Of a stretch of 64,000 bases of DNA, positions 1 through 11,056 are shown piece after piece. The position numbers were made by a program, and so were the translations under genes. Location of the stretch: contig NC_088717.1 of the NCBI RefSeq assembly GCF_963576615.1, positions 40,130,302 through 40,194,301 on the forward strand. The letters are read 5' to 3'. Positions within the stretch are counted from its first letter, which is position 1. The number at the start of each line of letters is the position of its first letter. The notes beneath the pieces were generated by a model. It worked only from the letters and a program-made list of their open reading frames with translations, was not told the origin of the DNA and searched no databases. Source of the DNA: Watersipora subatra. Its lineage: Eukaryota > Bryozoa > Gymnolaemata > Cheilostomatida > Watersiporidae.

Positions 1-1690
1 TCTTTCCCCTTGCTCCCAATTCAGTTTAAAGGCTGCACTATAGTGGCAAACACTGAGGTGAGCCCAAATGGCAAGACCATCTACTTCCAAGCATGTAGCA
101 AATCCCGACTACTCCTGTGCATCGGCATCCAAGGGTACCTGCCAATAGCCACTGACCATGTCCAGTGTGCTAAAGTACTTGCTGCCGGACAAGGTATTGA
201 GGCTATCATTGATACGGTGAATGATATAGGCGTGTTGCTCAGTGACAGCATTTAGCCAATAGTAATCAAAGCAGAAACACTACTTGACATCTTTTTTCCG
301 GACGAATACCACCCGGAAGCTCCACGCACCACCAATCGGCTCAATGAGTCTATCGTCCAGCAGCTCTCAGACTTGATGCTTGGCTTCTGCCTCTTTTTCT
401 GGGCCCAGTCAATGCGGCAACCTTGGATATGATTGGTTCCTTCCTTTGGCGAAATGAATTGTTTCCCGTTGCATGTCTGGCCCATATTCCCATCGCCAGT
501 GACCAGCAACCGTGCCAGTCGCTTGGCATGTCTCAGCTCTGTACAGTTACGTCGGGCTGTTTCATAGAGGTCTGTCAAGTGGGCTGGCCTCACTTTTTTG
601 ACAAGTTTACACCTGAAGTTGAAGCTTCCAAGTCACAGAGGGTGGTAAATTGTTTACCTGGTGGTCCTCAATTCCTGTGTATGTTTTGACTGTACTACCA
701 GTTCAGAGGTGGAGGGTGAAGCATTGCTCGACTACTCTTTCTTTCAGTCTAAGCCGACTCAAGCTTGTAGCTAGCAACGGCCCTTCCGGACAGCCTTCAA
801 TAACGCCCAAAAGACTGTAGTTTTTGGTTGTTACACTGTATGTAACAGTCATTTCAGTCTTGGCTGGCACCACCATGTACCATACCACCTATTCCTTGCT
901 AAACAGCAACGAACTGTGTCTATCCATGCAAGTCAGAGAGCGACCAATCATGTAAACCATGGACTACCGGAACTCCAGGGCACTGGTAGGCCACCAGGAA
1001 TGGCCTCTCCAAGATAGCATACTCGCTGATGTGGCTCACCCAAACCCTCCTTGGTTTTCACATCCCAGAGCCGCACCGGCAGACATACGACTTTGTAGAA
1101 ATTTAGCCTGGTCCCATTGGCCATGAGACTGTGGCTGCCGCTTTTTTTCAACAAGTCTCATTTGTCCTGGTAGAGCTTGCTGACACCTCCTTGCTCAGCA
1201 AGTTTGTGGTGCGCCTGGTGTTGAGCAGGAACTGAACAGGCTGCTTTTCCAAATTACCGGGAAGGGAGTGACTGGTGGAATTGGGCCAGCACAGTGCCTG
1301 CGCCCCAGACTGGCTCAGCACTACCCTAGCTAAGCCAGGCACTCCTGAAACTGCCAGGGCAGTATTCATGGGCGCCTGTGAAGTCTGACAGACATGTTTA
1401 CCTTGGGTTGGTTTGAGAAAGCTTTGAGATCACCTTCAATGTAGGCTTCCAATGTGTACCATTTAGTCATTTTTCCGTTCAGCCTTAGGGCATGGTTCAG
1501 GCGCCCACACCCCTAATGCTGGCTACAGAAGTGTTCAACCTGCTTGAGCATTTAACGAAATACAAGTTGGGCCAGCCGTTAAGGTGGGCCTCCATTGTTA
1601 TACCGGCTGACTTATTCAACCTGATCCTTGAGTATGCTTTCTGCTGAGCAGCTTGGTGTGCCTCGATCTGGTTCTGGTTTGTAGGTCTGG
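1..1690 (-). pseudogene. Decayed Ty3/Gypsy LTR-retrotransposon pol (protease to reverse transcriptase)
   Basis: On the - strand, broken frames read as retroelement pol. From right to left there is a protease-like stretch near 1,150-1,240 (FLLNTRRTTNLLSKEV), the linker that follows Gypsy proteases (about 950-1,140 and 703-888), and a pre-RT segment near 420-590 (PAHLTDLYETARRNCTE). RT comes at about 1-340, with fragments such as YWLNAVTEQHAY and GSKYFSTLDMVSGYWQVP. Stops and frameshifts break every frame. The protease catalytic D-T-G reads N-T-R, so it cannot be active. The block is clearly GC-richer than its flanks, with an edge near 1,690. No LTR is visible and the element continues off the left edge. 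The family assignment rests on motif recognition. Confidence 0.75.
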
Positions 1691-1920
1691 TTTATATGGA
1701 TGAAATGCCTAAAAAATTAGAATGTAAAATGATGCTAAAATTATAGCTTGTACCCTACCCGTAATTCAACTGCATTTTTTGTCTTTAAATTTCTAGTTTG
1801 ATAGTTATAAACTTTGTAACAAGCTTTTTAAACACAAATATGAAAAAATATAAAAAGAACAACATAAAGAGATGAAAAAATGTTATTTACTAACAATAGT
1901 TACTTAAGTTTATCTACTGA
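1691..1920. other. AT-rich spacer with no recognised gene
   Basis: The GC-rich retroelement stops near 1,690 and base composition drops sharply. I see no ORF, repeat unit or RNA gene here. Confidence 0.5.
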
Positions 1921-1956
1921 CTAGCTGTGCCTTCCAGCGTTGTCCGGGTAATAAAA
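1921..1956 (-). mobile_element. Helitron-type 3' end (minus strand)
   Basis: CTAG at 1,921-1,924 is followed, read inward on the minus strand, by a hairpin-like GC motif related to CCGGGCAACGCCGGG. The same CTAG-plus-hairpin terminus occurs at 32.4, 50.1 and 54.4 kb in this window. The match here is degenerate. The 5' end was not found. Confidence 0.45.
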
Positions 1957-1967
1957 CTCACTTTAAA

Positions 1968-2145
1968 AACAATGGGAAGTAATGAGAGTTGCCTACCAGT
2001 TGCTCACCTACCACTATTAGCCTGGCACATTGCCAAAGAAAAATAGTTTTAAAAATCAGCTTATAAACAATGGGAAGTGATGAGAGTTGCCTACCACTTG
2101 CTCACCTATCACTATTATCCTGGCACATTGCCAATGAAAATTTCA
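1968..2145. repeat. Two direct repeats of about 80 bp, 98 bp apart
   Basis: The segment beginning AACAATGGGAAGT at 1,968 recurs at 2,066 with few changes. Both copies run through a shared TGCTCACCTA and CCTGGCACATTGCCA. The pair follows the Helitron-like 3' end and may be internal to that element. Confidence 0.75.
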
Positions 2146-2269
2146 AGTAAGCTAGTTAATAAGTCCTAGGCTTCCAATGATGGTACGCCATGACGTTGCT
2201 TAAGCATTGTCCAGCTACGCTATTCTAATACCTAATAGCTATACGGACATATCAACATACTTTGAGAAA

Positions 2270-2556
2270 TATATATGGGCATGTCCATGAATAGTAATTT
2301 AACATTTAGAGTTATTTGATGCCACTACACATGCACGTTTGCTACCATTATAAAATTCTTTGAATTAATTGATGCAGTACTTTCTTGGTTTTCAGATTAT
2401 ATAAAATTTACTGCTTTCAAAATAGTAGTTTCGGAGCTATAAAGTGCAACATACGTAAATGATGGGACATCACAAAATGTCCCAGCATGGGCATGTGTAG
2501 TTGGCATCCAATAACTCTAAATGTCAAACTATTATTAATGGCCACGCCCATATATA
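2270..2556. mobile_element. Foldback MITE, about 65-bp inverted arms
   Basis: The left arm starts TATATATGGGCATGTCCA near 2,270. The right arm (about 2,490-2,556) is its reverse complement with a few mismatches, ending GGCCACGCCCATATATA. Both arms share ACATTTAGAGTTATT. About 155 bp of non-coding sequence separates them. No coding capacity; the superfamily is unknown. Confidence 0.75.
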
Positions 2557-3755
2557 GATGGTGAGACTTCAAGCTACTTTCACCTGCATCGCCCATGGTA
2601 TTAAATACAGTTAATCTCTCCTAGTAGAGACTTGCATAGTGGTCTTCTTATTCACAAAACGCATGCATATGGTTGTCCTTTAACAACATGTGAGAACAAA
2701 GCTTTGCTTCTCAAATCTTTCAGCAGCAAAAATAAATGTTGGAAACTTGTGCAGTATTTTTGTTGCTATTTTATTATAAGAATCCTGTTAGCACTAGCAT
2801 TTGATGTGAAAAGAGTGGATGGAAAACAGATAGAAGAAGCAGTCTACAATAGTTCAACTTTCAATCATCTTTGAACTATCATCAGAGGAGACACTTCAAA
2901 ATTTTTTGTTACAAAATAATCAGTGTTTTTATCAGTTTCCTATTAGCTTTTTCATTTCTTATCACTTCAATGGCACTATTTTTATTTCAAACAAAAATGT
3001 TTTTTCAAGTCATGCTATATGAGAATCATAAAAAGGGCAACAGTCAGGCACTCAAATACATAAACGCATTGGCAGCCATTTAGTTAGTATGCTTTTAGTA
3101 AAAGCATCAACTGTATATCATATCGCTGTGTTGTAATATATTTTTGCCATTCTAGATTTCTAAACTCGACGACCAATATTTTTAGGTTAATAATTTTGGC
3201 AAAGCTTTTGTAAATTCTCTAATCTTTATAAGCATTGTTATAATTAGTTTGGAGTGAAGTTTTGTAGCAGGAGTCTTTTTATGTAGAATTTACCTGCTGT
3301 GAACAGCTCCTTAGTAGCGATAATAAAACATGAAACAAACATACATGCACGGTGTTTGAATAATTGACTTCAATCCATCAATATATTGTTGTTTATTTTG
3401 ACAATCAATATTTAAAAGCTTGTGACACACATCCTGGTGAATTTGTTTTTTTCAAATTCTGTATCAATGAGTTTATAAGTTTGAGGTATAAACCAGATAA
3501 AGCTGAATCTAGTGTATGATGTGAACTTCAAAGAATTAATTTTAATAGAAAGTTTTTAAATCCTACTCTGCCTCAAAGATGGCTGAAAGAGCGTCACATA
3601 GATTCACTCCTCTAAACAAATGGTTCATCGTTGTTATAGACAACAGTATATAGTTATACAGCTACAGTGTACAGTTAGGGTGACCAATAGTGGTAGTGGA
3701 TGCTATGCAATTATTTTTATTAGTACCCTGGCAGTATAGTGTGCTATGACAGGAT
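2557..3755. other. Intergenic, no supported gene
   Basis: Two small + strand ORFs of 80 and 70 codons (2,632-2,874 and 2,871-3,083) overlap end to end. They show no recognisable domain, and the second is hydrophobic. AT-rich composition explains open frames of this size. Nothing else is visible. Confidence 0.5.
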
Positions 3756-3920
3756 GATGATGATGTCATGACATGATAGCATGTCATGACATGCTATCAT
3801 GTCATGCTATCAGGTCATGACATGCTATCATGTCATGACGTGATAGCATTTCATGATGTGATAACATGTCATGACGTGATAGCATGTCATGACTGTACAC
3901 CAGCATGACATGATATCTGG
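3756..3920. repeat. Palindrome-rich tandem array of TCATGA units
   Basis: Roughly 18-bp units alternate between CATGTCATGACATGCTAT and its near reverse complement, so the core TCATGA palindrome recurs about every 16-20 bp. The array can fold into many alternative hairpins. Confidence 0.8.
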
Positions 3921-5182
3921 GGCTTCAACAATGGCAGCAGCCTAATTTAATACAAAAATTGTAGTTTGTGGAATAGTGAGATATTTCTGTGCCAAGCTCT
4001 GGTGGTTACAACCAATATGATGAATATTGTTTTTAACTAATTAAAAATCAATATGTCCTTTTAGTGATATAAAAAAATCATAACATCCCAAAGAATTAAT
4101 AATTCAAATGAAGATATTGTGAGTGCAATATATTAGACGAATCTTCATAAGTTGGTATCTCTACATAAGGCTAAATACAAGTTTTGCAATGTAGTTTTCA
4201 AGGCATTGCATGTTGCTTTATTCTTTCCTGGTACTTTGTCATTTATGCCAATATAATCATTATTTTTCATTTTTGAGCATGCGAAAAAAACGAAAAACAA
4301 TTTTGGAAAGATAAACACGCCTGATGCAAGCTCCAAACAGGGACATAAGATGGTCATTTGTCGGCAAAATATAGACGCATGAAGTATGATGTCAACGCTA
4401 ACAGTTAGCCAGTGCATGAACGTGATGCAAAACCACATCTGTTGGCTGCCATTTAATACATTTTTGCCATCCAGTTGCCAGGTTACATGTTTTGCATTCC
4501 TGAAATAAAAGATAATAGTAACATGAGGTTGAGACAGACTCCACAAATACTTGAAAAGTCTGCTCCGTATTTCTATGTTTCAGATTAACTTTCGAGCGGT
4601 GGTTAGAGAATTACATCAATCAGCTTCGGCACACATCTTGTTGAGTGAGCTAACCACAATTCTTTTATGCAACTAAGAAATTTGATAAATTGGCAATAAA
4701 GATTAGCAGTTCTCAGAATACATCTGTTTAAACCAATTAATGTATAATCTGCCTTCATGAATAAGGATATTGAATGAACAACCTTTAGATAGTCTATATA
4801 TTTTTAGATAACATAATTTGAAAATCAAACAATTTTAATATAATTATATAGTATTGCAGTTTTCTTCAGTTGATATTTTGCAAACACCGCAACTCATTCG
4901 GTTCATTTTCACAACTTTAAAATGTTGATAAAACCTGGTATTTGATCGAAGCTACGCCTATTCAAGTATCAATTTGAAATGTTATCGGCAATGCAATTAA
5001 ACTTGTATTGTTGGTTAACCTCATATACTCTCTTATTGTAAGACTTATTCAAATTTATTTCTGAACACATCTAAATTATATATACATGTATATACATCTC
5101 AGTACTTGTCTGTTTGTTGGTCTGTCGTTCGTGTGTCCAATTATAGCAATAAAGTTATAAGAGAGAAAATTTGTTTCATGCT

Positions 5183-5247
5183 GAATTAGAACTCAAAACC
5201 TCCAGGTCTGTTGACAAGCAAGTCCATCCACTAGGGCAAGCGGCTAC
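5183..5247 (-). repeat. tRNA-derived SINE head (copy A)
   Basis: Read on the minus strand, TAGCCGCTTGCCCTAGTGGA resembles a tRNA D-arm/A-box, and GAGTTCTAATTC about 45 bases later sits at the B-box position. The duplicated copy at 61,514-61,579 keeps a better B-box, GAGTTCAAATC. The insertion therefore predates the block duplication. Confidence 0.55.
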
Positions 5248-6499
5248 ATTGCTATACAATAGGATTTTGTACACATACGTATGCGATGATCGCAAATTGC
5301 AGTTGATTACTTCTAGCACGCTTGAAGATATTTATTATTTGGTGAGTGATCATTACGTAGAATGCCACGTAACAAGCTGGTTTCAGACGAGAGGCACGGT
5401 TTTTATTAGCTTAAGTTACTAGTTTAAGTTACTCAAATTAATTGGGTAATGATTTTATTACTCTAGCAACACCTAGTATTCAGCTGGTTTTAGATATATA
5501 AACCTGACACACATATTCTTTAACGAGGAAGATACAGTGACAACTTCATTTTTGCCAATTAGAGATGTGGCTGTCAAATCAGAGAACTATTTTTCAGATA
5601 AAGTAACTCTGAATCATTTTGCGCTTACATCCAGAAACTCCTCAATAATAGTATCAATTAAAAAGAGACATTACAACATTTATTTCTATTTGGCTAAGCA
5701 GCTTATCACTATAACTGTTCTCTCTAGAGAGCGGCCATAGTTTCAGATCATACGAAAATTAGATCATAGCTTTCAAACACTATGTTTTCATGCTTCAACT
5801 GGGTTCGGAGTTGCCCACCCGTGACAAAATTTCATCCTATTGTTTCAATGATTGGAAGTTGCACTATACATACATACATGTATACATACATGTATAGATC
5901 TTGCCAAGATCTGCAATGCTTCTCTCAAAACAGACTTTATTAAAGTACAATAACCTTTTCACAGCGAATGCCTTCGCACAAATTTAGCGAAGTGAAATCT
6001 TGGCGAATGCAGTAGGATTTTACCATTTCTATGATTTGTAGTGGAAGCCACTCAAAATCCATTTGAAGCACGAAAGCATGTTGGAAGTCAGAATGTTCCA
6101 ATGAAGCAACTGAAAAGTGTAAATAGATGAAAAGGCATTCTACATTTACATTCTTTTAACCATTTCTTGTTAATCGTCATGCAGATCATCTCCTGTTTTC
6201 TAAGTCATTATTGAATCGAATGTTGTCAAAAAAATTGATTTGGCCCTCATTAATAATATAGCTTGTCTGATCAAATGCGAGCTTTAGCCGCATTTAGCTA
6301 AACCCAACTTTGTATAATCAAAAACCTTTTAGTTGCCCACTTTTACGTTTTGGCTTTTATGGCTGTTGTTCCCAGTAGAAGGTCCTGACATGAAAAACTT
6401 TATTTGCCAGAACTAATAGCAGTATGTTAAAAATGTAATCTGATAAGTGGTTATTAACCGACCAGAATGAATACTCATATAGGTTGAATGCTTGAGTGG

Positions 6500-9400
6500 T
6501 AGATGATTAGTCTATTATGGTAGTCTGTTATGGTAGATGAGTAGTCCTTTATGGTAATTGAGTAGTCTTTTATGGTAAATGAGTAGTCTGTTATGGTAGA
6601 TGAGTAGTCTGTTATGGTAGATGAGTAGTCTTTTATGGTAGATGAGTAGGCTGTTATGGTAGATGAGTAGCCCTTTATGGTAAATGAGTAGTCTTTTATA
6701 GTAAATGAGTAGTCTGTTATGGTAAATGAGTAGTCCTTTATAGTAGATGAGTAGTCTATTATGATAGATGAGTAGTCTGTTATGGTAGATGAATAGTCTG
6801 TTATAGTAGATGAGTAGCCCGTTATGGTAGATGAATAGTCTGTTATGGTAGATGAGTAGCCTGTTATGGTAGATGAATAGTCTGTTATGGTAGATGAGTA
6901 GCCTGTTATGGTAGATGAATAGTCTGTTATGGTAGATGAGTAGCCTGTTATGGTAGATGAGTAGTCTGTTATGATAGATGAGTAGTCTATTATAGTAGAT
7001 GAGTAGTCTGTTATGGTAAACGAGTAGCCTGTTATGGTAGATGAGTAGCCTGTTATGGTAGATGAATAGTCTGTTATGGTAGATTAATAGTCTGTTATAG
7101 TAGATGAGTAGCCCGTTATGGTAGATGAATAGTCTGTTATGGTAGATGAGTAGCCTGTTATGGTAGATGAATAGTCTGTTATGGTAGATGAGTAGCCTGT
7201 TATGGTAGATGAGTAGTCTGTTATGATAGATGAGTAGTCTATTATAGTAGATGAGTAGTCTGTTATGGTAGATGAGTAGCCTGTTATGGTAGATGAGTAG
7301 TCTGTTATGGTAGATGAGTAGACTGTTATGGTAGATGAGTAGTCTGTTATGGTAAACGAGCAGACTGTTATGGTAGATGAGTAGTCTGTTATGGTAGATG
7401 AGTAGTCTGTTATGGTAGATGAGTAGTCTGTTATGGTAGATGAGTAGCCTGTTATGGTAGATGAGTAGTCTGTTATGGTAGATGAGTAGACTGTTATGGT
7501 AGATGAGTAGTCTGTTATGGTAAACGAGTAGACTGTTATGGTAGATGAGTAGTCTGTTATGGTAGATGAGTAGCCTGTTATGGTAGATGAGTAGACTGTT
7601 ATGGTAGATGAGTAGACTGTTATGGTAGATGAGTAGTCTGTTATGGTAAACGAGTAGACTGTTATGGTAGATGAGTAGACTGTTATGGTAGATGAGTAGA
7701 CTGTTATGGTAGATGAATAGTCTGTTATAGTAGATGAGTAGCCCGTTATGGTAGATGAATAGTCTGTTATGGTAGATGAGTGGCCTGTTATGGTAGATGA
7801 ATAGTCTGTTATGGTAGATGAGTAGCCTGTTATGGTAGATGAATAGTCTGTTATGGTAGATGAGTAGCCTGTTATGGTAGATGAGTAGTCTGTTATGATA
7901 GATGAGTAGTCTATTATAGTAGATGAGTAGTCTGTTATGGTAAACGAGTAGCCTGTTATGGTAGATGAGTAGCCTGTTATGGTAGATGAATAGTCTGTTA
8001 TGGTAGATTAATAGTCTGTTATAGTAGATGAGTAGCCCGTTATGGTAGATGAATAGTCTGTTATGGTAGATGAGTAGCCTGTTATGGTAGATGAATAGTC
8101 TGTTATGGTAGATGAGTAGCCTGTTATGGTAGATGAGTAGTCTGTTATGATAGATGAGTAGTCTATTATAGTAGATGAGTAGTCTGTTATGGTAGATGAG
8201 TAGCCTGTTATGGTAGATGAGTAGTCTGTTATGGTAGATGAGTAGACTGTTATGGTAGATGAGTAGTCTGTTATGGTAAACGAGCAGACTGTTATGGTAG
8301 ATGAGTAGTCTGTTATGGTAGATGAGTAGTCTGTTATGGTAGATGAGTAGTCTGTTATGGTAGATGAGTAGCCTGTTATGGTAGATGAGTAGTCTGTTAT
8401 GGTAGATGAGTAGACTGTTATGGTAGATGAGTAGTCTGTTATGGTAAACGAGTAGACTGTTATGGTAGATGAGTAGTCTGTTATGGTAGATGAGTAGCCT
8501 GTTATGGTAGATGAGTAGACTGTTATGGTAGATGAGTAGACTGTTATGGTAGATGAGTAGTCTGTTATGGTAAACGAGTAGACTGTTATGGTAGATGAGT
8601 AGACTGTTATGGTAGATGAGTAGACTGTTATGGTAGATGAGTAGACTGTTATGGTAGATGAGTAGTCTGTTATGGTAAACGAGCAGACTGTTATGGTAGA
8701 TGAGTAGTCTGTTATGGTAGATGAGTAGTCTGTTATGGTAGATGAGTAGACTGTTATGGTAGATGAGTAGTCTGTTATGGTAAACAAGTAGACTGTTATG
8801 GTAGATGAGTAGTATGTTATGGTAGATGAGTAGCCTGTTATGGTAGATGAGTAGACTGTTATGGTAGATGAGTAGACTGTTATGGTAGATGAGTAGACTG
8901 TTATGGTAGATGAGTAGTCTGTTATGGTAAACGAGTAGACTGTTATGGTAGATGAGTAGACTGTTATGGTAGATGAGTAGACTGTTATGGTAGATGAGTA
9001 GACTGTTATGGTAGATGAGTAGTATGTTATGGTAGATGAGTAGCCTGTAATGGTAGATGAGTAGACTGTTATGGTAGATGAGTAGACTGTTATGGTAGAT
9101 GAGTAGACTGTTATGGTAGATGAGTAGTCTGTTATGGTAAACGAGTAGACTGTTATGGTAGATGAGTAGACTGTTATGGTAGATGAGTAGACTGTTATGG
9201 TAGATGAGTAGACTGTTATGGTAGATGAGTAGTCTGTTATGGTAAACGAGTAGACTGTTATGGTAAACGAGTAGCCTGTTATGGTAGATGAGTAGTCTGT
9301 TATGGTAAATGAGTAGCCTGTTACGGTAGATGAGTAGTCTGTTATGGTAGATGAGTAGCCTGTTATGGTAGATGAGTAGTCTGTTATGATAGATGAGTAG

Positions 9401-10490
9401 ACTGTTATGGTAGATGAGTAGTCTGTTATGGTAGATGAGTAGCCTGTTATGGTAGATGAGTAGTCTGTTATGGTAGATGAGTAGACTGTTATGGTAGATG
9501 AGTAGTCTGTTATGGTAAACGAGTAGACTGTTATGGTAGATGAGTAGTATGTTATGGTAGATGAGTAGCCTGTTATGGTAGATGAGTAGACTGTTATGGT
9601 AGTTGAGTAGACTGTTATGGTAGATGAGTAGACTGTTATGGTAGATGAGTAGTCTGTTATGGTAAACGAGTAGACTGTTATGGTAGATGAGTAGACTGTT
9701 ATGGTAGATGAGTAGACTGTTATGGTAGATGAGTAGACTGTTATGGTAGATGAGTAGTCTGTTATGGTAAACGAGCAGACTGTTATGGTAGATGAGTAGT
9801 CTGTTATGGTAGATGAGTAGCCTGTTATGGTAGATGAGTAGTCTGTTATGATAGATGAGTAGACTGTTATGGTAGATGAGTAGTCTGTTATGGTAGATGA
9901 GTAGCCTGTTATGGTAGATGAGTAGTCTGTTATGGTAGATGAGTAGACTGTTATGGTAGATGAGTAGTCTGTTATGGTAAACGAGTAGACTGTTATGGTA
10001 GATGAGTAGTATGTTATGGTAGATGAGTAGCCTGTTATGGTAGATGAGTAGACTGTTATGGTAGTTGAGTAGACTGTTATGGTAGATGAGTAGACTGTTA
10101 TGGTAGATGAGTAGTCTGTTATGGTAAACGAGTAGACTGTTATGGTAGATGAGTAGACTGTTATGGTAGATGAGTAGACTGTTATGGTAGATGAGTAGAC
10201 TGTTATGGTAGATGAGTAGTCTGTTATGGTAAACGAGCAGACTGTTATGGTAGATGAGTAGTCTGTTATGGTAGATGAGTAGACTGTTATGGTAGATGAG
10301 TAGACTGTTATGGTAGATGAGTAGACTGTTATGGTAGATGAGTAGTCTGTTATGGTAAACGAGTAGACTGTTATGGTAGATGAGTAGTCTGTTATGGTAG
10401 ATGAGTAGACTGTTATGGTAGATGAGTAGACTGTTATGGTAGATGAGTAGTCTGTTATGGTAGATGAGTAGTCTGTTATAATGATATAAT
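6500..10490. repeat. Giant 21-bp VNTR, about 189 units, with higher-order repeats
   Basis: The unit is CTGTTATGGTAGATGAGTAG plus one base. Variants include TAAACGAG, AGTAGCC, AGTAGAC and GATGAATAG. Because 21 is divisible by 3, the minus strand stays open for 1,333 codons as a 7-residue repeat (LLIYHNS/LLIYHNR). This ORF is a by-product, not a gene. Diagnostic variants recur at fixed spacing. Paired sites at 7,018/7,942, 7,083/8,007 and 7,354/8,278 are 924 bp apart (44 units). Sites at 9,387/9,849 and 9,601/10,063 are 462 bp apart (22 units). The array ends about 490 bp before the exon 1 start codon. Confidence 0.97.
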
Positions 10491-10977
10491 GATAAGAAAA
10501 CCCCTGTAAGTATCAAGATGAACTCAATGTTAGAGGCGTAAATGTGAGCCTGTGATAAAATTGCTGAGCCAGAAATTGTGACAAGTTGTTGTTAGATATT
10601 GACCTCTTGGCTCACGGTCATTAGGAAACAGACCTTCCCTATTGTAGAAAATTGTTTAAAGAAGCAATGATATGTAATCTATATATGACTGTTTATATTG
10701 ACAGCTAGAGACTTGAACTACCATTTCCTTCTAAATAGGTCCTTTTCATGAGCGACCAGTGGAATAATTTCTTACATGTGAAAAAACCTTTGCAGGCTAG
10801 TTAGACATGTGTAAATATGCATGAAGGAGCTTTGAGAGGATTATTTCTCCGGTACAAAGCTCAATAACGGAGACTTTCGTAATGCTCCAATGCACCGACA
10901 AGAACTAGCGCTAATCTCAATACACGCATCAGCCGAACAAGTGAATCAGATCTGGTGACGGTTAGTTGGCTACAAGG

Positions 10978-11056
10978 ATGAGGCTGGTCAAAGGAATCCT
11001 TTCTGTTTTAGGAGGGTACATTTTGCTTTCTACACTGGGCATCTTTTTTTCATGGG
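10978..11056 (+). CDS. MFS gene A exon 1
   Basis: The ATG at 10,978 opens 26 codons of TM1 ([15 protein letters not shown]), then the donor G|GTAAGT. The start choice is supported by the duplicated exon at 63,366-63,444, which keeps the same ATG, length and donor. Confidence 0.9.

Noticed and set aside
4145-4546. 133-codon minus-strand ORF
   Set aside because: No recognisable motif, ordinary AT-rich composition, no splice or duplication support (the matching block B region was not found).
6515-10516. 1,333-codon minus-strand ORF of 7-residue repeats
   Set aside because: The 21-bp unit is a multiple of three and lacks stops in this frame. A second frame is also open for 259 codons. No non-repeat domain or splice context.
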